64,000 nucleotides of DNA from assembly GCF_010993775.1 (NCBI RefSeq), contig NZ_WOTO01000003.1, positions 1 to 64,000 of the forward strand, read 5' to 3'. Source of the stretch: Fodinicola feengrottensis. Lineage in GTDB: Bacteria; Actinomycetota; Actinomycetes; Mycobacteriales; HKI-0501. This document shows, in pieces, positions 58,958 through 64,000 of the stretch (the stretch's first letter is position 1; each line of letters opens with the position of its first letter). The notes below the pieces were generated by a model. It made no database searches and was not told where the DNA came from. It was given only the letters and a program-made list of their open reading frames with translations. Position numbers and translations under genes: made by a program.

Positions 58958-61037
58958 CTATTGTTGGCAGGTGGCGCCGCGGATGGGTTTGGGCTGGCTT
59001 TCGTACACCTGGGAGTCACTGCTGCTGCTGTCCACGGCCTGAATCTGGAAGCAGTATTTGCGGGCTGGATCGACCGCAACGGTGAGCGACCGCAGGCGAT
59101 TCGCGATGACCACCTTGGTCGGTCCGTTTTCCTGCGCCACCACGACCGCGAAATCCAGGTTGGGCACGCTGCCGGTCCAGTTCAGCACGACCTCGTTGCC
59201 CAGATCGGTCGGATTGGAGAGCGTGAGCGTCACGGATTTCGGCGGCTGGCCGGACGGCACGCTGGTGGCCACTGACCGTACCGGCCGGGGAGTGGTCGTC
59301 AGTTCCGGCGGATGTGACTGGAAAACCAACACCAACGGCACCACCACGGCAACCGCCAGCGCGGCCGCGCCAATGATCATCCGGTACGGGATGCGGCGGC
59401 GCGGCTCCCTGGGGGCGGGGGCGGCGGCGGGCACGGCCGGCGGATAGTGCGATGGCTCGGCTGTCGGCAGCAAGTCGTCGAAATCGTCGTCGGGCGGCTC
59501 GGCCAAACCGCTGCCCGGCTCGGTGAAATCTTCTCGAGGCTCCGCGAAATCCCGCGTCGGCGCAGGGAAATCACTGGTCGGGCCGGGCGACGGCTGGTCG
59601 AAAACATCCGGAAGTTCAGCGAAATCCGCGGCTACCTTCGTGAAGTCGTCCTCTTGGTGGTCGAACTCGGCCGCGTTGTCCGGTGTATCGAAGTCGTCGA
59701 ATGCGCCCTCTCGCCGCCGCGTGCCGGCTCAGGCGCGACCTCGACCACCTCGGGAATGTCGACGACAGTCGCCGCAGTGGTGGCAGCCTCAACCAGCGGC
59801 TCGGCGATCACTGGCTGGACGGGGTATTCCGCCACCGGCGCGACGGCTGGCCTTTCGACTATCGGCGCGACAACTGGTTTTTCGGGCGCTGGCGAAGCGA
59901 ACGACGGGTTCGGGGTTTCCTGGAAATCGTCGAAGTCATCCTCGTCGATCGCCGGCTGGTATGGCGTCTGTACGACCGGAAGCGGCCGTGGATTCGGGGC
60001 CGGAACCGGTGGCGTCGAAGCGGCCGGAGGTGGCGGGATCGGCGCAGCGGCGGCGGCGGCGGTGTCGGAACAGGCGGTGTCGGAACAGGCAGAGTCGGAA
60101 CAGGCAGGGTCGGAACAGGCGGTGTCGAAACTGGCGGTGTCGGAACAGGCGGCGCGGCCAGCGGCGGTGCGGGGCTGGTGGGCGGCGCTGGCGGTTGGAA
60201 CGGCGGCGGCGCATGATGATAGGCCGCCGGCCCGCGTTGTTGGTACGCCAACAAAGTTGAGAGCCGGTACGCGACGAATTCCGCGGACACTGGCCGGCGA
60301 GCCGGGTCGGCACTCAACAAGGCGCCAGTCATCAGGGAAAGCTCGCCCGGCACCCCAGGCAGCGCGATGGGCGGCACTGGTTCGCGCAGCACCCGCAAAA
60401 CCCGGTCGCCCAGGCGTTCGCCGAGCCGGCCGGGGTGTGGCGGCCGGCCGGTCAGCGCGAAATGCAACACCGCGCCGAGGCCGTAAAGATCGGTGCGGTC
60501 ACTGAGTATGTCGTCGCGCAACGACTCGGGCGACAGCCATTCGATCGACTGCATGGGATCGCGCGGGAAAGCCCGTCGAAGCGGCACCCCGAAATCGGCG
60601 AGGACCGCCTCGCCAGTGGGCCGGAACAGCACGTTTTTCGGGTGTACGCCACCATGTGGCACGCCGACCGAATGCGCGGCGGCCAGTGCGGTGGCCGCCG
60701 CGTACCCGAGCACCAGCACGTCGGACGGCTGCAACGCGCCACAGCGCTGGACGAGCGCGGCCAGCGACTGCGTGCAGAACTCCATTCGCAGCGCGTGTCG
60801 GCCGTCCGGCAGCTGCTCGATCCGGGACGGGATCAGGGCGGCGGGGACTCGCAAGGCGCGCAGCTTCGCGAACTCGCGGTCCAGCTCGGCCACCGTACGC
60901 CGGTCGAAACGGCCGGGAAAGACCTTGAGAGCACTGGAAACCCCGCCGAGGTCGGATCGGTAGACGGCTGCCATCGGGCCGCTGCCGACGCTGGTCAGCT
61001 GCTCGTTCAGGGACATGGATGCCTCGGTCGTACTCAT
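58958..61037 (-). CDS. membrane-anchored protein-kinase-like protein lacking the catalytic Asp, with extracellular FN3-like domain
   Basis: About 690 residues across three frames. Start ATG 61037. Kinase fold at residues 15-270: glycine loop VGSGPMAAVYRSDLG, VSSALKVFPGR (Lys), EFAKLRAL (Glu), then PHGGVHPKNVLFRPTGEAVL where HRDxKxxN is expected, and ADFGV. The catalytic-loop Asp and Lys are Gly and His, so it is probably a pseudokinase. Proline repeats of PPVPT (60,061-60,150), an acidic linker (DDFDDFQETPNPSFASPAPE), membrane helix MIIGAAALAVAVVVPLVLVF and an FN3-like end (SVTLTLSNPTDLGNEVVLNW...YCFQIQAVDSSSSDSQVYES) follow. Frame changes near 59,690 and 60,010. Confidence 0.72.
60061..60150. 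repeat. 15-bp tandem repeat (six units) in the kinase-like gene
   Basis: Six consecutive 15-base units of the form GGTGTCGGAACAGGC with few changes, encoding PPVPT-type repeats on the minus strand. The in-frame period suggests variable copy number between strains. Confidence 0.8.
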
Positions 61038-61191
61038 GCTGGACGGGTCACGTCCAGATAGGCGCAGCAATGCACGAGAAGCATACGCAGGTCGCCGATG
61101 ATTTCGTTGACAAGATCCGCTGGTGCGTACGAGCGAATTCCTCGGCGCCGAAGGTGAAAGCGCCGAGATTGCGCCCGACTGGTACGAACAC
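61034..61191 (-). CDS. small protein upstream of the kinase-like gene, one frameshift
   Basis: About 52 residues. GTG 61191 has GGGAGG upstream; it reads FVPVGRNLGAFTFGAEEFAR, then after a shift near 61,120 PADLVNEIIGDLRMLLVHCC, AYLDVTRPA-stop. The TGA overlaps the kinase-like ATG (ATGA), which is good evidence for coupled translation. No family recognised; possibly a substrate or regulator in the type VII secretion block. Confidence 0.5.
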
Positions 61192-61353
61192 CGTCACCTC
61201 CCTGATATGCCGTGGCCGTTCGCCCGATGATAGGTACGTTGACCGGCGCCAGCGGAAAGCGGCAGCTTGCTGCCGAACGCCCCAGGGGCAAACGCCGACA
61301 CATCCAGCGTCGGTGGGGACCGGTCCCGGCCGCACCGGCCTACGGTGCCCCGC

Positions 61354-63528
61354 GTGACCGAACCAGCGGGTTCCGACGATCGCAAGCTCGTCGCGTCCAC
61401 GGCCCGGCGATCGCGCCGGGGGCCGAGGTCGTGGCGGCGGTCGCTGTCGATCGTGACCGCGGTGGCGGTCGGTACGGTCCTGGTCGCGGCGGCTTTCAGC
61501 GGCGCGGTGCCGCCGGTCGCGGGCATGCAGTTCCACCCGACCGGCCACTGGGTTTACGACACCGCCTTGCAAACGGCGTTCCACGTCGACGGCGCGACCA
61601 CCAACGTGGACGCGCGGGTGCCGGTGGCCGGCGACGCGGGCAGTCAGGTGGTGCAGAGCGACACCGACGGATATGTGGTCGGCGGTTCCCGGATCGTCCG
61701 GTTCGGCAAGTCCAACCTGAAGGTCCAGAGCACTGTCGTGCCACCCTCCGACGAGGTCCCGCTGACCATCGAATCGGTGGGCGGACCTTACCTGGTTTAC
61801 CGGCAGGCCGGGAAAATCGTCCGCCTCGGTACGTCACCGGTGGTGATCCCGACGGGGGATCGGATCGGCGATCCGGTGGTCACCGCCGACGGCACGATGT
61901 GGTTGCTGCACAGCGAAACCGGCCTGGTGTGCACCCTGCCCAAGGCGGCGGTGAGTACGAACAGTTGCCCGGCGCGGGTGCCCGCGGGCCACTCCGGCGC
62001 GTTGACGGTGATCGCCGACAAGCCGCGGGTGCTGGACACCACCGCCGGGGTGCTGCGCCCGATCAACCCGGACGGCCTCGGCGCCGGGCTGCCGGTGGGC
62101 GTGCCGACCTCGGCCACCACTCAGGTCGCGCCCGCCGACGCGGGCGGCAAAGTGGCGCTGTTGGATGCCGCCAAACATGCCCTCTACCTGGTCGATCCGA
62201 AGACCTCGGGAAGCAGGCCCATCACTGTCGACCTGCCGCCGGGCCAGTACGACGGACCGCTGTCCGGCGGGTCGGTGATCGCGGTGGTGAACAAGACGAC
62301 AAGCACTGTCACGACGTACGACATCAAAGGCCAGCGGACCGACAGCAAGCAGATCCCGGTGACCACCGGCGCGCCGAAGATGACTCGCGGCGCCGACGGC
62401 CAGGTGTATGTGCAGGATGGTGGCGGCAGCCACCTGCTGGTGGTCGGCAAGGACGGCAAGGTCGCGGACGTACCGGTGGCGACCGAGCCGGTGCCCACCG
62501 CCGTACCGAGCACGTCCCCGAGCCCTGGCGGTCCAGCATCCCCGTCCGCGCCGCCGTCGCCGTCCGCGCAGCCGCCTCAGCCCACGCCCCACCCCGAACC
62601 GACGACCAACCCCGAACCGCCCGCCCGCGCCGCCGAAACCGCCGGCGCCGCCGGAAGCGCCAGCGTCCCGGAAGCCGCCGGTGCCACCGAGCGCACCGGG
62701 TGCTCCGGTGCGGTGGCCGCCAGTGCTGGCTCCGGGTCGGCCACCGTGACCTGGAACGCGGCCGCCGCCAACCGCGCGACCATCGGCGGCTATCTGGTCA
62801 GCTGGTCCGGAGGTTCGACGACCGTCGCAGGGGGGGGCGCGCGCCGAGCGACCGTGAGCGGGTTGACCAACGGCCAGAGCTACACCTTCAGCGTGGCCGC
62901 CCGGAACAGCGTCGGCCTCGGCCCGGCGGCCGGCTCCAACGCGGTCACTCCGGCCGCGGCGGCGAGTGCGCCGGGAGGCTTCACCGCGACCGCCTCCGGC
63001 AATGACGCCTCGTTGAGCTGGTCGCAGCCCAACCTCGGCGGCGGCACCCTGCAGCACTACACGGTCACCGCGAGCGGCATCGGCAGCAGGTCCGTGGCTG
63101 GTACGAGCACCAGCTACTCCGGGCTGCGAGGCGGCCAGGTCACCTTCACCGTACGAGCGGTGACCACGGTCGGCGGCCGTACGATGACCGGCGCGGCCGC
63201 GTCCAGGACCGTCACGATCGCCGTGAAGAACCCGAAAATCTTCATCAGTCGCGGCAGCGACACGCACAGCTCGGACTGCAAGTCGCCGAACTGTTCGTGG
63301 ATCAACATGCGGCTCACTGGTTTCGCCCCGAACACCCGCGTCGAGCTTGAGCCGTACGCCAACGGGCACGTCTTCAGCGAGCCGTGCGTCACGACGACCG
63401 ACTCGTCCGGCGCCGCCACCTGCGACAACGACACTCGCTACGACGTGCCGGACACCACCGTCTACGTCTACGCGGACACCGCCGACGGCCGGGTCCAGTC
63501 GAACACTTTGTATTGGGAGCGCAGATGA
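61354..63528 (+). CDS. membrane-anchored surface protein with beta-propeller-like and FN3 domains
   Basis: About 725 residues from GTG 61354. N-terminal membrane anchor [20 protein letters not shown]. It is followed by about 350 residues of beta-rich repeats ([60 protein letters not shown]) resembling a six-bladed propeller. A proline-rich linker follows, then two FN3 domains ([40 protein letters not shown]) and a Cys-containing end. Between 62,630 and 62,710 another frame reads a more natural linker ([14 protein letters not shown]), so two compensating indels may exist. It is coupled to moxR by ATGA. Confidence 0.75.
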   Translation: MTEPAGSDDRKLVASTARRSRRGPRSWRRSLSIVTAVAVGTVLVAAAFSGAVPPVAGMQFHPTGHWVYDTALQTAFHVDGATTNVDARVPVAGDAGSQVVQSDTDGYVVGGSRIVRFGKSNLKVQSTVVPPSDEVPLTIESVGGPYLVYRQAGKIVRLGTSPVVIPTGDRIGDPVVTADGTMWLLHSETGLVCTLPKAAVSTNSCPARVPAGHSGALTVIADKPRVLDTTAGVLRPINPDGLGAGLPVGVPTSATTQVAPADAGGKVALLDAAKHALYLVDPKTSGSRPITVDLPPGQYDGPLSGGSVIAVVNKTTSTVTTYDIKGQRTDSKQIPVTTGAPKMTRGADGQVYVQDGGGSHLLVVGKDGKVADVPVATEPVPTAVPSTSPSPGGPASPSAPPSPSAQPPQPTPHPEPTTNPEPPARAAETAGAAGSASVPEAAGATERTGCSGAVAASAGSGSATVTWNAAAANRATIGGYLVSWSGGSTTVAGGGARRATVSGLTNGQSYTFSVAARNSVGLGPAAGSNAVTPAAAASAPGGFTATASGNDASLSWSQPNLGGGTLQHYTVTASGIGSRSVAGTSTSYSGLRGGQVTFTVRAVTTVGGRTMTGAAASRTVTIAVKNPKIFISRGSDTHSSDCKSPNCSWINMRLTGFAPNTRVELEPYANGHVFSEPCVTTTDSSGAATCDNDTRYDVPDTTVYVYADTADGRVQSNTLYWERR

Positions 63529-64000
63529 GTCAGGCAGATTACGTCGCCCACCAGGTGTACGAGCGGATCGCCACCAACGTGCAGGCTGTCGTACGTGGCA
63601 AGCCGCGGGCTGTCCGGCTGGCGGTCTGCGCGTTGCTCGCCGAGGGTCACCTGCTGATCGAGGACGTGCCCGGGCTGGGCAAGACGACGATCGGCCGCTG
63701 TCTCGCGCGCAGCATTGGCGGGACGCTCAGCCGGATCCAGTTCACGCCGGACCTGTTGCCTGGTGACATCACTGGTGTGCAGGTGTATCACCAGAATCTG
63801 GAACGCTTCGAGTTTCATCCGGGTGGGGTCTTTGCGAACGTTGTTCTCGCCGATGAGATCAACCGTGGTACGCCGAAAACTCAGTCGGCGCTGTTGGAGG
63901 TGATGGCTGAGCGGACCGTCACGGTCGACTCGGTGCGGCATGAGGTGCCGCGGCCGTTCCTGGTGATCGCGACGCAGAACCCGATCGAGATGGAAGGCAC
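63525..64000 (+). CDS. moxR: MoxR-type AAA+ ATPase, 3'-truncated by the window edge
   Basis: ATG 63525 overlaps the previous stop. It reads [40 protein letters not shown], with Walker [21 protein letters not shown], Walker [21 protein letters not shown] and sensor 1 [10 protein letters not shown]. MoxR proteins act as chaperones for a neighbouring von Willebrand-type/DUF58 protein, expected just beyond the right edge. The gene is open to base 64,000. Confidence 0.92.
   Translation, partial: MSQADYVAHQVYERIATNVQAVVRGKPRAVRLAVCALLAEGHLLIEDVPGLGKTTIGRCLARSIGGTLSRIQFTPDLLPGDITGVQVYHQNLERFEFHPGGVFANVVLADEINRGTPKTQSALLEVMAERTVTVDSVRHEVPRPFLVIATQNPIEMEG

Noticed and set aside
60061..60150. Regular repeat units considered as a CRISPR array
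   Set aside because: Units are 15 bases, contiguous without spacers and in frame with the protein; no cas genes in the window.
59447..60505. Long plus-strand open frame rich in Gly/Ser/Glu repeats
   Set aside because: Antisense to the proline-repeat and acidic linker of the kinase-like gene; low-complexity shadow.

Overview
The window comes from a high-GC actinomycete chromosome. The genus cannot be fixed from the sequence. The evidence is pervasive GC-rich third positions, frequent GTG starts, SARP, PucR, GntR-FCD and MarR regulators, a DUF222/HNH protein, a type VII secretion (EccE/EccA) neighbourhood and Streptomyces-type secreted glycosidases. One technical point governs the whole annotation: roughly half of the genes switch reading frame once or more, very often beside homopolymer runs, while the protein similarity carries straight on across the break. 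I read most of these as uncorrected indels in the assembly and annotate the full span of each gene; only relics that are internally deleted or cut by an insertion are called pseudogenes.

Layout. 1-2.1 kb: a 5'-cut IS256 transposase, an IS630 relic and a small conserved actinobacterial protein. 2.05-4.1 kb: a small SARP regulator and a secreted Endo H-like endo-beta-N-acetylglucosaminidase. 4.2-8.3 kb: a phosphotriesterase-family hydrolase, a KstD-like FAD dehydrogenase and a PucR regulator. 8.4-20 kb: a metabolic island with a TetR regulator, a GNAT protein, a NylB/beta-lactamase-type serine hydrolase, a DmpA/BapA-type P1 peptidase, a complete five-gene peptide ABC transporter, an acyl-CoA ligase and an enoyl-CoA hydratase. 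Four long ATCG repeats sit only in the promoters of this island, so it looks like one regulon for taking up and hydrolysing peptide-like amides and channelling products to CoA thioesters.

20-32.7 kb is an accessory region ending at a tRNA-Lys. It holds IS relics, a small HTH protein, a two-gene CBASS-type antiphage system (SLATT membrane effector plus CD-NTase), a PD-(D/E)XK nuclease-like protein, a DUF4209 (RNxxxHG) gene split by an IS21-family element with matching ends, and an unusual HTH / GT-B-like / HEPN-like protein with an RNxxxH motif. The last is my best candidate for an undescribed defence or toxin system.

32.7-43 kb: a two-component system with a membrane protein, then two very large secreted glycosidases (GH89 with CBM32/discoidin domains and GH92 with a ricin-B domain) and a SecD-head-like membrane protein. 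With the Endo H-like enzyme they suggest use of N-glycans. 43-53 kb: mixed housekeeping and regulatory genes (NTF2-like, alpha/beta hydrolase, NlpC/P60, ureohydrolase plus GntR, serine hydrolase, epimerase plus MarR, HNH endonuclease, membrane proteins). 53-64 kb: a type VII-secretion-associated block with a beta-helix/EccA-like ATPase, a LuxR-HTH protein, EccE, an OmpR/histidine kinase pair, a membrane-anchored kinase-like protein lacking the catalytic aspartate, an FN3 surface protein and a MoxR ATPase that runs off the right edge.
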